Shown here one piece after another: positions 8,987 to 18,013 of a stretch of 64,000 bases of DNA (positions are counted from its first letter, which is position 1; the number at the start of each line of letters is the position of its first letter). The notes under the pieces are model-generated. The model did no database searches. It was not told where the DNA came from and was given only the letters and a program-made list of their open reading frames with translations. The stretch covers positions 307,539 to 371,538 of the forward strand of contig NZ_LT727809.1 in assembly GCF_900162665.1 (NCBI RefSeq), given 5' to 3'. The DNA comes from Oceanobacillus sojae (GTDB taxonomy: Bacteria; Bacillota; Bacilli; Bacillales; Amphibacillaceae). The position numbers and the translations under genes are program-made.

Positions 8987-9097
8987 TAGCCCGTTCGTAA
9001 AAAATTCGTCGCCTTGAACTTCTTGGTCCTATTTATCGTACTTTTTGAACACTCATTTATCAGGAAGTAAATATTTAATACAATGAAGGAGGTTAAT

Positions 9098-9784
9098 ATG
9101 GACTTAAGTCAGCTGGAACAGGAACTGGGAATAACCTTTCAACAAAAGGATTTATTAAAGGAAGCATTTACACATTCTTCTTACGTCAATGAATATAAAA
9201 AAAGTAAGCTTGAGGATAATGAACGGCTGGAATTTTTAGGTGATGCTGTGCTTGAATTAGCTGTTTCACAATATTTGTATAGAAATAATCCCGCCATGCC
9301 TGAGGGAGAAATGACTAAATTACGGGCGGCCATCGTTTGTGAAGCATCTTTAACTGTTTTCGCAAAGCAATCTGACTTTGGACAGTACATCCTTTTAGGA
9401 AAGGGCGAGGATAAGACCGGCGGAAGACAAAGACCGGCAATTTTAGCTGATGCTTTTGAGGCTTTTTTAGGAGCGCTCTATTTAGATCAAGGCTTTGATG
9501 CAGTGCTGAACTTTTTGAACACGCATATTTTCCCTACATTAACAGTAGATACATCAACAAGTGTGATGGATTATAAAAGCCATCTGCAGGAAATTGTTCA
9601 GCAGCAGAAGGATAGAAAAATTGAATATCAAATTATTAGTGAGCAGGGCCCTTCTCATCATAAAGAGTTTATTGCCCAGGTTATGATTCAGGGAGAGCCG
9701 GCAGGAAAAGGAAATGGAAGAACGAAAAAAGAAGCAGAGCAAAAGGCAGCAAAAGCAGCATTGGAGAAAAAACTTCCAAAATAA
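9098..9784 (+). CDS. rnc: Ribonuclease III
   Basis: 228 residues. It is the double-strand-specific endonuclease that processes rRNA precursors, scRNA and sense-antisense duplexes. The signature NERLEFLGDAVLELA is at about residues 40-54, with the second acidic cluster at ADAFEAFLGALYLD and a C-terminal double-stranded RNA-binding domain (about 155-228). ATG 9098 is chosen over in-frame ATG 9083 because AAGGAGG lies at 9086-9092. In this genome it is isolated from acpP by a palindromic repeat, so its promoter must lie in or just after that element. A bidirectional terminator follows. Confidence 0.95.
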   Translation: MDLSQLEQELGITFQQKDLLKEAFTHSSYVNEYKKSKLEDNERLEFLGDAVLELAVSQYLYRNNPAMPEGEMTKLRAAIVCEASLTVFAKQSDFGQYILLGKGEDKTGGRQRPAILADAFEAFLGALYLDQGFDAVLNFLNTHIFPTLTVDTSTSVMDYKSHLQEIVQQQKDRKIEYQIISEQGPSHHKEFIAQVMIQGEPAGKGNGRTKKEAEQKAAKAALEKKLPK

Positions 9785-9807
9785 AAAGTGTTCCTTTTTT
9801 GAAAAAG

Positions 9808-9864
9808 CTAAAAAAACGTTACGCAAGAGTAATTTGGTTGCTTGTTCTTGCGTAACGTTTTTTA
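9808..9864. terminator. Bidirectional terminator between rnc and the convergent DUF1128 gene
   Basis: Long stem AAAAACGTTACGCAAGA pairing with TCTTGCGTAACGTTTTT; A-run on one side and T-run on the other allow it to serve both convergent genes. Confidence 0.9.
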
Positions 9865-9872
9865 CTAAATCT

Positions 9873-10094
9873 CTATTTTCGAATAGCTGCCAGTTCATTA
9901 ATAAAAGCTTGTGTTTCGGAGGTACTTAAACGGCCTTTACTCATCACCATATCATACATCCATTTTAAATCTTCATATTTATCGATATTGTAGTCCTCTG
10001 CGTCCATAATAGAACGATTTACTACTTGCAGCTTTTCAGCTAATTCTTGAAGCATATACTCCATATTTTCCATACTTGGCTGTTCCAATTGCAT
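9873..10094 (-). CDS. DUF1128 family protein (YfkK-like)
   Basis: 73 residues on the minus strand, the only convincing minus-strand gene in the window. The sequence (LAEKLQVVNRSIMDAEDYN, then LKWMYDMVMSKGRLSTSE) matches my recollection of the DUF1128/YfkK family of small helical Firmicutes proteins of unknown function. The AAGGAGG ribosome site before the ATG (plus-strand CCTCCTT at 10101-10107) is excellent, supporting that it is real. In B. subtilis yfkK is located elsewhere, so this is a local insertion between rnc and smc, with a palindromic element immediately upstream of its start. No function can be assigned. Confidence 0.8.
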   Translation of the reverse strand: MQLEQPSMENMEYMLQELAEKLQVVNRSIMDAEDYNIDKYEDLKWMYDMVMSKGRLSTSETQAFINELAAIRK

Positions 10095-10116
10095 GATAGT
10101 CCTCCTTATAATGCGG

Positions 10117-10261
10117 GTTCAAAAAGTACGATAAATAGGACCAAGAAGTTCAAGGCGACGAATTTTTTACGAACGGAGCGTATGCTTAACAATACGTGAG
10201 TATCGGAAAACATTCGACAACGTAGAAATTCGCCGTGTCATTTTTATTGGACTTTTTGAAC
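10117..10261. repeat. Palindromic intergenic element, short copy (145 bp), inverted relative to 8746-9050
   Basis: The ends GTTCAAAAAGT/ACTTTTTGAAC are perfect inverted repeats. Its reverse complement matches 8746-9050 but lacks both 64-nt modules. Core hairpin CGTAT (10179-10183) with ATACG (10192-10196), followed by GTGAGTATCGG; an outer stem CGAAT (10159-10163) pairs with ATTCG (10212-10216). From 10262 to 10480 there is only AT-rich sequence; no confident smc promoter could be fixed, though TATGAT at 10374-10379 is a possible -10. Confidence 0.8.
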
Positions 10262-10480
10262 ATCATCTTATAACTGTCCCTGGTCAAGAATTTATTATAG
10301 CATAATTTTTCTAAATCGTTAAAGACCTGTTTCTTAATTAATAACGTGCAACGCATAGGCTAAAGTGCCATAATATGATAAAATATATTAGCTAAAGAAT
10401 TCGGGAAATGATAGAAAAACATGTTGTATTCTACATAGAATTAATAACTATAAAGATTAGTAAGTTTTAGGAGAATGATT

Positions 10481-13400
10481 ATGCATTTAAAGCGATTAGA
10501 AAGTGTTGGATTTAAATCCTTTGCAGAGCGTATCAGTGTAGATTTCGTACCTGGTGTGACAGCGGTAGTAGGCCCAAATGGCAGCGGGAAAAGTAATATT
10601 ACGGATGCGATACGCTGGGTGCTGGGAGAACAATCTATGAAATCCCTTCGTGGATCGAAAATGGAAGATATTATATTCCAGGGGAGCGACTCGAGATCTC
10701 CCTTAAATATCGCTGAAGTAACACTTGTATTAGATAATACAGACCAGCGTGTACCACTGGATTATGAGGAAGTCAGTGTGACCAGGAGAGTTTACCGTTC
10801 TGGAGAAAGCGAATTTTATATAAATAAGCAGTCTTGCCGCCTGAAGGACATTGTTGATCTGTTTATTGACTCAGGCTTGGGCAGAGAAGCTTTTTCTATA
10901 ATCAGTCAGGGCAGGGTAGAAGAGATTCTCAGCTCAAAAGCGGAAGAACGTCGTGTCATTTTTGAAGAAGCAGCAGGCGTTTTAAAATATAAACAACGGA
11001 AGAAAAAAGCTGAATATAAACTGGCTGAAACGCAGGAAAATCTGAACCGTGTCGAGGATATTGTTCATGAAATAGAACAGCAGCTGGAGCCGCTTGAACA
11101 GCAATCTAAAAAAGCAAAAGAATATCAGACCCTGCAGGCCGAGCTTCAAGTAACAGAGATTTCAGTGTTAATTACCGAAATGGAGCAGATTCATAATGAA
11201 TGGCAGCAGGTTTTAGAAAATTTAGCAGTGAATGAGAAGAAGCAGAAAGAGCAATCAGAAACAATTCGTCTTATCGAGGGAGATTTAGGTAAAGAAAAAG
11301 AACTTGCGCAGCAGTATGAAGCCAAGATAGAACAGCATCAGTCAAACTTATTAGACATAACAGAACAGCTGGAGAAGTTTGAAGGAAAAAAACAGTTATT
11401 TGAAGAGCGATCCAAGCATGCAGATGAAAATAAAGAAAAATTAGCTCAGCAATTAGACCGGGTTATCTCTAACGTAAAAGTGCTTGAGGAGCAAAAGGAA
11501 AAAGAGCAGAAAAAGCTGGAAGTGTTAGAAGCGGAAAAAGCAGATACCTTAGCTCAAAAAAAAGAGATAGAAAAGAAATTAGCGATACGTCCGGAAGATG
11601 TAGCAAATCGAATTGAGGATTTGAAGGCGGAGTATATTGAATTGTTGAATCAACAGGCTGCCTATCGAAATGAAAAGCAGTCAGTCAACCGTCAGCAGGA
11701 GCAAATTGAAGTAAAAAGTAATTCGCAATCGATGAAATTTAAAGATATGCTTACGGAGAGAAATGAGCTGCAGGATAAGCAGACAGCCGCAGAAAAAGTT
11801 CTGCAGTCATATCAGAACCACTTAGAAAAGAAGAATCAGCAATTAAAGACGCTAAAGCTTGAAATGCAATCAGAACGTATAAAATATGAGGAAGCACAAT
11901 CCAAGCTTTATCAGGGCTATCAATATATTGAAAAAGTAAAATCAAAAAAAGAAATGCTTGAAGAAATGAAAGAAGATTTTCAGGGCTTCTTCCAGGGTGT
12001 CCGCCAGGTTTTACGGGCAAGAGAAGAAGGGAATTTAACCGGTATTGAAGGAGCGGTAATTGAACTGATTGATGTCCCTAAAGACTATATTACAGCTATT
12101 GAAACAGTACTGGGAGGCCAGGCACAGCATATTGTTGTGGAATCAGACCAGACAGCAAGAGCAGCTATTAATTGGCTGAAAAAAACCAATAGCGGGCGGG
12201 CAACATTTCTGCCGCTGCAGTCTATCCAGCCGCGCTTTTTATCAAGTGAAGGAAAGCAGGAATTAAAAAATCATCCCGGATTTATCGGGATTGCTTCCGA
12301 ATTAGTACGCCCAAAGGCAAAAAAATATGAAAAAGCTGTGCAGCATTTAATTGGAAATGTTGTTATTGCCAAAACATTACGGGACGCGAATGATATTGCA
12401 ATAAAACTGCACAGGAGATACCGGATTGTTACCTTAGACGGAGATATGGTGCATCCGGGCGGATCTATGTCAGGGGGAGCGCAGAAGAAGCAAAATCAGT
12501 CCCTGTTTACCCGTGAAAAAGATTTACAGGAGCTGCGCATGAGATTAGAGGAATACAGGCAGAAAACAGAGCAATTCGAAAAAGGCGTGCAGCAAAAAAA
12601 GGATTATTTAAAGGAATTAGATGAAAAAATAAATCTCACTGAACAAGCTGTACAGAAATTGCAAAAAGATGTTCATGAAAGTCAGGCGGATTTTCAAACG
12701 CTTCAGGCAAAACTGACATCCATAAATGATAATTTATCCATTTATGATATGGATAAAAAGCAGAATGAAAAGAGTCATACTGAGTTAGAAGACCGAAATG
12801 AAGTGCTGACAAAGGAATTAGAAGAGATTAGTAAGCAGCTTCAAACCGTACAAAAAGAAGTGGATAATTTAACCGAAGAAGAATCCAAACTAAAAGAAAC
12901 ACGTGCAAAATTACAGGATTCATTCTATGAGATTAAAATAACTTCAGCAGAACAGGAAGAACGCTTTAAAAATCAGCAGGCTAATACAAAAGCATTACAA
13001 ACGCAGCTTGAACGGGCTGTACATGAAAAAAAACAGGTAGAAGAAGAACTCGAGGCGATAGCGGCAATTAATAATCAAGAAGAGACCGAGGAAGAGATAG
13101 AAGAAAAAATTATTCAAGCGAGAAGCTCTAAACAAAATATAACAGAAAGTATTGAGAAGCTCCGCAAAAAAAGGAAAGAAAGCTCTGATACGCAGCAGAC
13201 CCTTGAAGAGAAGCTGAAAGAAGCGCAGAAACAATATGCCATGACAAATGAGCATTATCAAAAGCAGGAAGTGAAATCCAACCGCTTAGATGTAGAGCTT
13301 GATAACCGCCTGCATCAGCTTGAAAAAGAGTATATGATGACATATGAGATGGCCAAAAGAGATTATTCTAAGGTTGAAAATATGGAAGAAGCAAAATCGG

Positions 13401-14050
13401 TTGTCAGCCGCCTGAAAGATAAAATAAATCAATTAGGAACCATTAACCTGGGAGCTATTGATGAATATGATCGTATCTCTGAAAGATATCAGTTCTTAAA
13501 GGAACAAAGAGATGACCTTGTAGAAGGCAAGAGAACGCTATATACTGTTATTGGAGAGATGGACACGGAAATGAAAGAAAGATTTGAGTCAACCTTTTCA
13601 AAAATAAAGGAAGAGTTCTCCCAAGTATTTGTACATTTATTTGGCGGCGGCCACGCAGAGTTAAAATTAACAGATCCCAAGAATTTATTAGAAACGGGTG
13701 TAGATATTATTGCACAGCCGCCAGGTAAAAAATTGCAGCATTTAAGTCTATTATCAGGTGGAGAACGTGCATTAACTGCAATTGCGCTGCTTTTTGCCAT
13801 TTTGCGTGTCCGGCCGGTTCCTTTTTGTATATTGGACGAGGTAGAAGCAGCATTGGATGAAGCAAATGTAGTCCGCTTTGCTAAGTATGTGAAGAAATTT
13901 AGCAGCGAGACGCAGTTTATTGTAATAACACATCGTAAAGGTACAATGGAGGAAGCTAATGTGCTTTATGGTGTAACGATGCAGGAATCTGGTGTATCAA
14001 GACTGGTTTCTGTCCGGTTAGAGGATACAAAAGAATTGATTCAATCGTAG
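10481..14050 (+). CDS. smc: Chromosome partition protein Smc
   Basis: 1189 residues. It is the structural maintenance of chromosomes ATPase that forms condensin with ScpA/ScpB. Walker A GPNGSGKSN is at residues 32-40; two long coiled coils flank a hinge at roughly residues 500-680 (GGAVIELIDVP-type region through PGGSMSGGA); the signature LSGGERALTAIALL and Walker B FCILDEVEAALDEANV are near the C-terminus. AGGAG at 10469-10473 is seven bases from ATG 10481, which therefore beats ATG 10475. ftsY follows after 14 bases. Confidence 0.96.
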   Translation: MHLKRLESVGFKSFAERISVDFVPGVTAVVGPNGSGKSNITDAIRWVLGEQSMKSLRGSKMEDIIFQGSDSRSPLNIAEVTLVLDNTDQRVPLDYEEVSVTRRVYRSGESEFYINKQSCRLKDIVDLFIDSGLGREAFSIISQGRVEEILSSKAEERRVIFEEAAGVLKYKQRKKKAEYKLAETQENLNRVEDIVHEIEQQLEPLEQQSKKAKEYQTLQAELQVTEISVLITEMEQIHNEWQQVLENLAVNEKKQKEQSETIRLIEGDLGKEKELAQQYEAKIEQHQSNLLDITEQLEKFEGKKQLFEERSKHADENKEKLAQQLDRVISNVKVLEEQKEKEQKKLEVLEAEKADTLAQKKEIEKKLAIRPEDVANRIEDLKAEYIELLNQQAAYRNEKQSVNRQQEQIEVKSNSQSMKFKDMLTERNELQDKQTAAEKVLQSYQNHLEKKNQQLKTLKLEMQSERIKYEEAQSKLYQGYQYIEKVKSKKEMLEEMKEDFQGFFQGVRQVLRAREEGNLTGIEGAVIELIDVPKDYITAIETVLGGQAQHIVVESDQTARAAINWLKKTNSGRATFLPLQSIQPRFLSSEGKQELKNHPGFIGIASELVRPKAKKYEKAVQHLIGNVVIAKTLRDANDIAIKLHRRYRIVTLDGDMVHPGGSMSGGAQKKQNQSLFTREKDLQELRMRLEEYRQKTEQFEKGVQQKKDYLKELDEKINLTEQAVQKLQKDVHESQADFQTLQAKLTSINDNLSIYDMDKKQNEKSHTELEDRNEVLTKELEEISKQLQTVQKEVDNLTEEESKLKETRAKLQDSFYEIKITSAEQEERFKNQQANTKALQTQLERAVHEKKQVEEELEAIAAINNQEETEEEIEEKIIQARSSKQNITESIEKLRKKRKESSDTQQTLEEKLKEAQKQYAMTNEHYQKQEVKSNRLDVELDNRLHQLEKEYMMTYEMAKRDYSKVENMEEAKSVVSRLKDKINQLGTINLGAIDEYDRISERYQFLKEQRDDLVEGKRTLYTVIGEMDTEMKERFESTFSKIKEEFSQVFVHLFGGGHAELKLTDPKNLLETGVDIIAQPPGKKLQHLSLLSGGERALTAIALLFAILRVRPVPFCILDEVEAALDEANVVRFAKYVKKFSSETQFIVITHRKGTMEEANVLYGVTMQESGVSRLVSVRLEDTKELIQS

Positions 14051-14064
14051 GGGGATATATCAGT

Positions 14065-15075
14065 ATGGGATTTATGGATAAGCTAAAGCAGCGTTTTAAG
14101 CAAGACGAAGAAACAAAGGAAGTTTCCGAGAAGTATCAGGAAGGTATGACAAAGACAAGAAATACATTTTCAGGGAAAATAAATGATTTAATTGCGCGTT
14201 ACCGTAAAGTAGACGAGGATTTCTTTGAGGAATTAGAAGAAGTTTTAATTACTGCAGATGTAGGTGTTTCGACAGTTATGGATCTTGTCGAGGAACTGAA
14301 AATGGAAGTGAAACGACAAAAGATTAAGGATTCTTCTGAAATCAAGGATGTTATCTCGGAGAAACTGGTAGAAATTTATTATGGAGAAGAAGACAAGTCT
14401 ATCCAGCATTTACAGCTGGATGGAGAAGGGTTACAGGTTATTCTTGTTGTCGGTGTTAATGGAGCCGGGAAGACAACAAGCATTGGTAAGCTGGCGCATC
14501 AATTAAAAGCAGATGGCAAGAATGTCATTTTAGCAGCAGGGGACACCTTCCGTGCCGGGGCAATTGAACAGCTGGAGGTTTGGGGCGAGCGTGCCAATGT
14601 GCCGGTAATTAAGCATAGTGAAGGAAGTGATCCGGCAGCAGTGATTTATGATGGAATTAAGGCTGCCCAGTCCCGGCAAGCGGATGTTTTGATCTGCGAT
14701 ACTGCCGGAAGACTTCAAAACAAAGTAAACCTGATGAATGAGCTTGCCAAGGTAAAACGTGTGATTGAACGCGAGATTCCCGGGGCGCCTCATGAAGTTC
14801 TGCTTGTTTTGGATGCTACCACCGGTCAGAATGCATTAACACAGGCACGCACCTTTTCAGAAGCAACAGATGTAACAGGAATTGTTTTAACAAAATTAGA
14901 TGGCACTGCCAAAGGCGGAATTGTGTTAGCCATTCGCAATGAACTGCAAATTCCGGTAAAGTTTGTCGGATTAGGTGAAGGAATTGATGACCTGCGGAAA
15001 TTTGATGCAGATGCTTTTGTATATGGGCTATTTGCTGATTTAGGGATAAATGAAGAAAAAGAGGAAGGCGAATAA
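14065..15075 (+). CDS. ftsY: Signal recognition particle receptor FtsY
   Basis: 336 residues. SRP receptor GTPase at the cytoplasmic face of the membrane. A short basic/acidic N-terminal stretch replaces the long acidic A domain of enterobacteria; the NG domain shows G1 GVNGAGKTTSIGKLA at about residue 131, DTFRAGAIEQL, DTAGRLQNK and TKLDGTAKGG. It is cotranscribed with smc. The gene partner ffh is 400 bases downstream behind its own promoter. Confidence 0.96.
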   Translation: MGFMDKLKQRFKQDEETKEVSEKYQEGMTKTRNTFSGKINDLIARYRKVDEDFFEELEEVLITADVGVSTVMDLVEELKMEVKRQKIKDSSEIKDVISEKLVEIYYGEEDKSIQHLQLDGEGLQVILVVGVNGAGKTTSIGKLAHQLKADGKNVILAAGDTFRAGAIEQLEVWGERANVPVIKHSEGSDPAAVIYDGIKAAQSRQADVLICDTAGRLQNKVNLMNELAKVKRVIEREIPGAPHEVLLVLDATTGQNALTQARTFSEATDVTGIVLTKLDGTAKGGIVLAIRNELQIPVKFVGLGEGIDDLRKFDADAFVYGLFADLGINEEKEEGE

Positions 15076-15091
15076 GCAGCTGCTTGTCTAC

Positions 15092-15121
15092 TTGACAACT
15101 CCCGATTTTGTTGGATATGAT
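15092..15121 (+). promoter_or_regulatory. Sigma-A promoter of ylxM-ffh
   Basis: TTGACA (15092-15097), 18-base spacer, TATGAT (15116-15121), ending 38 bases before the ylxM start. Confidence 0.75.
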
Positions 15122-15159
15122 AAATGTAAAGGAAAATCACTTAACAAGAGGTGTACCCG

Positions 15160-15477
15160 TTGCTGGAAAAGACGAATCGGATCAATTATTTGTTTGATTT
15201 TTATCAGGCGCTGTTAACACCAAAACAGCGCAGTTATATGGAAATGTATTATCTGGAGGATTACTCTCTGGGCGAAATTTCCGAGCTCTTTGAAGTTTCC
15301 AGACAGGCTGTATATGATAATATTAAAAGAACGGAAAAAATGTTAGAGTCCTATGAGGATAAGCTTCACCTTTTTTCAAAGTTTGAAAAACGTACGCAAA
15401 TTATCTCTGAGCTTTCGGAAACTGTAAAAGACCCGGAAGTAAAGAAGTATGTTCAACAATTACAAGATTTAGATTAG
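15160..15477 (+). CDS. ylxM: YlxM family SRP-associated DNA-binding protein
   Basis: 105 residues. It has a sigma-70 region 4-like helix-turn-helix ([26 protein letters not shown]) and the conserved N-terminus [19 protein letters not shown]. Members always precede ffh; in streptococci the homologue binds SRP components and modulates Ffh GTPase. TTG 15160 is preferred because AAGAGGTG at 15146-15153 is correctly spaced for it; GTG 15151 would overlap that ribosome site. ffh starts 13 bases after its stop. Confidence 0.9.
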   Translation: MLEKTNRINYLFDFYQALLTPKQRSYMEMYYLEDYSLGEISELFEVSRQAVYDNIKRTEKMLESYEDKLHLFSKFEKRTQIISELSETVKDPEVKKYVQQLQDLD

Positions 15478-15490
15478 GGGGATACCTTCT

Positions 15491-16837
15491 ATGGCATTTG
15501 AAGGATTAGCGGACCGTCTCCAGGGTACGATAAAGAAAATTACTGGTAAGGGTAAGGTCTCTGAGCAAGACGTAAAAGAGATGACAAGAGAAGTCCGCCT
15601 GGCACTTTTAGAAGCAGACGTAAACTTCAAAGTTGTAAAACAGTTAATTGCCAGGATAAAAGAAAGAGCTGTCGGGCAAGAAGTAATGGAGAGCTTGACC
15701 CCGGGACAGCAGGTTATTAAAGTTGTAAAAGATGAATTAACGAATTTAATGGGTGGAGAACAAAGTAAAATTGCAGTGGCCGACCGTCCTCCAACAGTTA
15801 TTATGATGGTTGGTTTACAAGGTGCCGGTAAAACGACAACAACCGGAAAGCTGGCTAACCATTTACGTAAGAAGCATAATCGAAATCCTTTATTAGTTGC
15901 ATGTGATATCTATCGTCCGGCGGCAATTAAACAGCTGGAAACACTTGGTACACAGCTGGATATGCCTGTGTTTTCATTAGGCACAGAAGCGAATCCTGTT
16001 GATATTACTAAACAGGCGATTGCCAAGGCAAAAGAAGATCATAATGATTATGTCATTATTGATACAGCAGGCCGTCTTCATGTTGATGAGAATCTTATGG
16101 AAGAATTGCAGCAGATTAAAGCAGATGTCAAACCGGATGAAATTTTCTTAGTGGTTGACTCTATGACAGGACAGGATGCTGTCAATGTAGCAGAGAGCTT
16201 TAATGAACAGCTTGATATTACAGGAGTAGTCCTTACGAAATTAGATGGAGATACCCGCGGGGGGGCTGCACTTTCTATCAAAGCAGTTACGGATAAGCCG
16301 ATTAAATTCGCCGGGATGGGTGAAAAACTGGATCAATTAGAGGCTTTTCATCCTGAGCGCATGGCCTCCAGAATTCTGGGCATGGGTGATGTTCTCTCTT
16401 TAATTGAAAAGGCACAAACTAATGTTGACGAAAAGCAGGCAAAAGAATTAGAAGAAAAAATGCGTACAATGTCCTTTACATTTGATGATTTTCTGGAGCA
16501 GATGGGTCAGGTCCGCCAAATGGGGCCACTGGACGACTTAATGGCAATGATTCCTGGTGCGAACAAGATGAAAGGATTGAAAAATGCGCAATTAGATGAA
16601 AGTCAATTAACAGAAGTAGAAGCCATTATTCAATCCATGACGAAGAAAGAACGCCAGGACCCTGCTATCATTAATGGAAGCAGAAGAAAACGTATTGCAA
16701 AAGGTTCAGGAACTTCTGTTGCGGCTGTAAACCGCTTATTAAAGCAGTTTTCAGAGATGAAGAAAATGATGAAGCAAATGACCAATATGCAAAAAGGTAA
16801 AAAAGGAAAAGGCGGATTTAAATTTCCTTTCATGTAA
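15491..16837 (+). CDS. ffh: Signal recognition particle protein Ffh
   Basis: 448 residues. SRP54 GTPase that binds scRNA and signal peptides. NG domain with GLQGAGKTTTTGKLA at about residue 104, DTAGRLH and TKLDGDTRGG; the C-terminal M domain (about 300-448) has the RNA-binding SGT/S motif region (GSRRKRIAKGSGTSVAAVNRLLKQF) and the methionine-rich finger end (MKKMMKQMTNMQ). Normal length for Bacillaceae. Confidence 0.97.
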   Translation: MAFEGLADRLQGTIKKITGKGKVSEQDVKEMTREVRLALLEADVNFKVVKQLIARIKERAVGQEVMESLTPGQQVIKVVKDELTNLMGGEQSKIAVADRPPTVIMMVGLQGAGKTTTTGKLANHLRKKHNRNPLLVACDIYRPAAIKQLETLGTQLDMPVFSLGTEANPVDITKQAIAKAKEDHNDYVIIDTAGRLHVDENLMEELQQIKADVKPDEIFLVVDSMTGQDAVNVAESFNEQLDITGVVLTKLDGDTRGGAALSIKAVTDKPIKFAGMGEKLDQLEAFHPERMASRILGMGDVLSLIEKAQTNVDEKQAKELEEKMRTMSFTFDDFLEQMGQVRQMGPLDDLMAMIPGANKMKGLKNAQLDESQLTEVEAIIQSMTKKERQDPAIINGSRRKRIAKGSGTSVAAVNRLLKQFSEMKKMMKQMTNMQKGKKGKGGFKFPFM

Positions 16838-16890
16838 GGGTTGATTCTTACGTATTTTTATAATAAAATATGCTTGTAATGGAAAAATAC

Positions 16891-16919
16891 TTTACAGACT
16901 AAAAACTATCTGTTAGAAT
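16891..16919 (+). promoter_or_regulatory. Candidate sigma-A promoter of rpsP-khpA
   Basis: TTTACA (16891-16896), 17-base spacer, TAGAAT (16914-16919), 39 bases upstream of the rpsP start. Confidence 0.6.
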
Positions 16920-16957
16920 CAATTCTTGTGATAACATAATTATTGGAGGTGCAAAGC

Positions 16958-17230
16958 ATGGCAGTAAAAATTCGTTTAAAACGTATGGGTTCAAAAAGAA
17001 ATCCATTCTATCGTATTGTAGTAGCAGACTCTCGTTCTCCACGTGACGGACGTTCTATCGAACAAATCGGTACTTACAATCCTGTAGTGAATCCGGTTGA
17101 GGTTAAAATAGATGAGGAAAAAGCACTTGATTGGATGACAAAAGGTGCAAAACCTAGCGATACAGTACGTAATTTATTCTCTAACGAAGGCATCATGAAA
17201 AAATTTCACGAACAAAAAAATTCTAAATAA
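16958..17230 (+). CDS. rpsP: 30S ribosomal protein S16
   Basis: 90 residues beginning [21 protein letters not shown], the canonical bS16 N-terminus. ATG 16958 is chosen over in-frame ATG 16943 because TTGGAGGTG spans 16943-16950. It lies in the conserved ffh-rpsP-khpA-ylqD-rimM-trmD-rplS order that groups ribosome assembly and SRP genes. Confidence 0.98.
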   Translation: MAVKIRLKRMGSKRNPFYRIVVADSRSPRDGRSIEQIGTYNPVVNPVEVKIDEEKALDWMTKGAKPSDTVRNLFSNEGIMKKFHEQKNSK

Positions 17231-17243
17231 GTAGTGTGATATC

Positions 17244-17471
17244 ATGAAAGCCCTGATTAAATCGATTGTTACCTCATTAGTAGATCATCCGGATGATATT
17301 GTTATTAAAGTAACGGAAGAAGATTCAAAGGTTATTTATCATTTAACAGTTCATCCGGATGATGTCGGAAAAGTCATTGGCAAAAACGGACGCATTGCTA
17401 AAGCGGTACGTACGGTTGTGTATGCAGCGAACACTGGTGGTAATAAACGCATTTTTTTGGATATTATGTAA
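17244..17471 (+). CDS. khpA: KH-domain RNA-binding protein KhpA (YlqC)
   Basis: 75 residues forming a single KH domain with the GxxG loop visible as GKNGRIAKAVRTVV. KhpA dimerises and partners KhpB/Jag in RNA binding linked to cell elongation in streptococci. It sits 13 bases after rpsP with a weak ribosome site, suggesting translation coupled to rpsP. Two consecutive hairpins follow, the second a terminator. Confidence 0.93.
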   Translation: MKALIKSIVTSLVDHPDDIVIKVTEEDSKVIYHLTVHPDDVGKVIGKNGRIAKAVRTVVYAANTGGNKRIFLDIM

Positions 17472-17478
17472 GGTTCGT

Positions 17479-17510
17479 ATTCAAAGAGCTGATACATTCA
17501 GCCTTTTGAA
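17479..17510 (+). other. Hairpin between khpA and its terminator
   Basis: TATTCAAA..CTGA (from 17479) pairs with TCAG..TTTTGAATA across a TACAT loop. No T-run, so probably an RNA-stabilising or tandem-terminator stem rather than a terminator alone. Confidence 0.4.
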
Positions 17511-17517
17511 TACACTG

Positions 17518-17567
17518 GTAAAGGGAAAGCTGACCCTGCTTTTAGGGGCTCAACTTTCCCTTTTTTA
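17518..17567 (+). terminator. Rho-independent terminator after khpA
   Basis: AAAGGGAAAG (from about 17519) pairs with CTTTCCCTTT, followed by six T's at 17561-17566. It separates rpsP-khpA from ylqD-rimM. Confidence 0.9.
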
Positions 17568-17609
17568 CACATTTGTTACTTGAATCTATCAGGCAGGAGC
17601 TGAATTTGG

Positions 17610-17999
17610 ATGAAATTAATAAAAAAAGTTCCCATCAAGCTAGTAGTAACAGAAGAAAGCAAAGAAAAGATCCGCCAGAATTTTAATAATCATAAATTAC
17701 GTCTTGAACAAGAGTGTCAACAGCTCCAATTTGAAATACGAAAATTAAAAAATAAAAGTGTTAATGTTCGTTCAGATATGGAAACACGGTTTAATCAGGA
17801 AATTAAAAACCGACAGGAAAAAATGAAGGTATTGGATTTTAAAATAGAGCAGCTGGATGAATTAAAAATGGGTAGCGAAATCGTTGAAAAAGAGGTTGAA
17901 GCTCTTGTTGAGGTCGAAGTTGGTTCTGATTGGCATCATGTTATGAAGGAACAGGCTATCGTAATTAAAGATGATAAAGTTATCCGAATTGATGAGTAG
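17610..17999 (+). CDS. ylqD: YlqD family protein
   Basis: 129 residues, no known function. Charged coiled-coil (about residues 20-95) flanked by beta-rich ends, KVPIKLVVTEESK at the start and IVIKDDKVIRIDE at the end, both typical of YlqD. Neighbours rimM and trmD suggest a link to ribosome maturation or tRNA modification, but that is by position only. GGCAGGAGC precedes the ATG. Confidence 0.88.
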   Translation: MKLIKKVPIKLVVTEESKEKIRQNFNNHKLRLEQECQQLQFEIRKLKNKSVNVRSDMETRFNQEIKNRQEKMKVLDFKIEQLDELKMGSEIVEKEVEALVEVEVGSDWHHVMKEQAIVIKDDKVIRIDE

Positions 18000-18013
18000 A
18001 ATAGGTGAGAGAT

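Larger units (their letters stand above)
8746..9050. repeat. Palindromic intergenic element, long copy (305 bp) with two 64-nt modules
   Basis: The ends are inverted repeats, GTTCAAAAAGT and ACTTTTTGAAC. The outer arms are shared, in opposite orientation, with 10117-10261: the first 31 bases and about 58 of the last bases are identical. Inside are two 64-nt imperfect repeats (8780-8843 and 8923-8986) absent from the shorter copies, and between them two related CGATTACTCAC / GCGTTACTCAC tracts (8877-8887, 8898-8907). There is no plausible coding content and no transposase. It fills most of the gap between acpP and rnc. I read it as a non-autonomous mobile or structured element. Confidence 0.8.

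Noticed and set aside
8812-9000. 62-codon + strand ORF inside the long palindromic element
   Set aside because: The sequence is explained by hairpin modules; differences between the repeats preserve base pairs, not codons.
8746-9050. Insertion sequence interpretation of the palindromic element
   Set aside because: No transposase coding capacity and no clear target-site duplication; a non-autonomous element is kept as the description.
9714-9929. 71-codon + strand ORF running from the rnc 3' end through the terminator
   Set aside because: Out-of-frame shadow of rnc continuing into the bidirectional terminator and the antisense of the DUF1128 gene.
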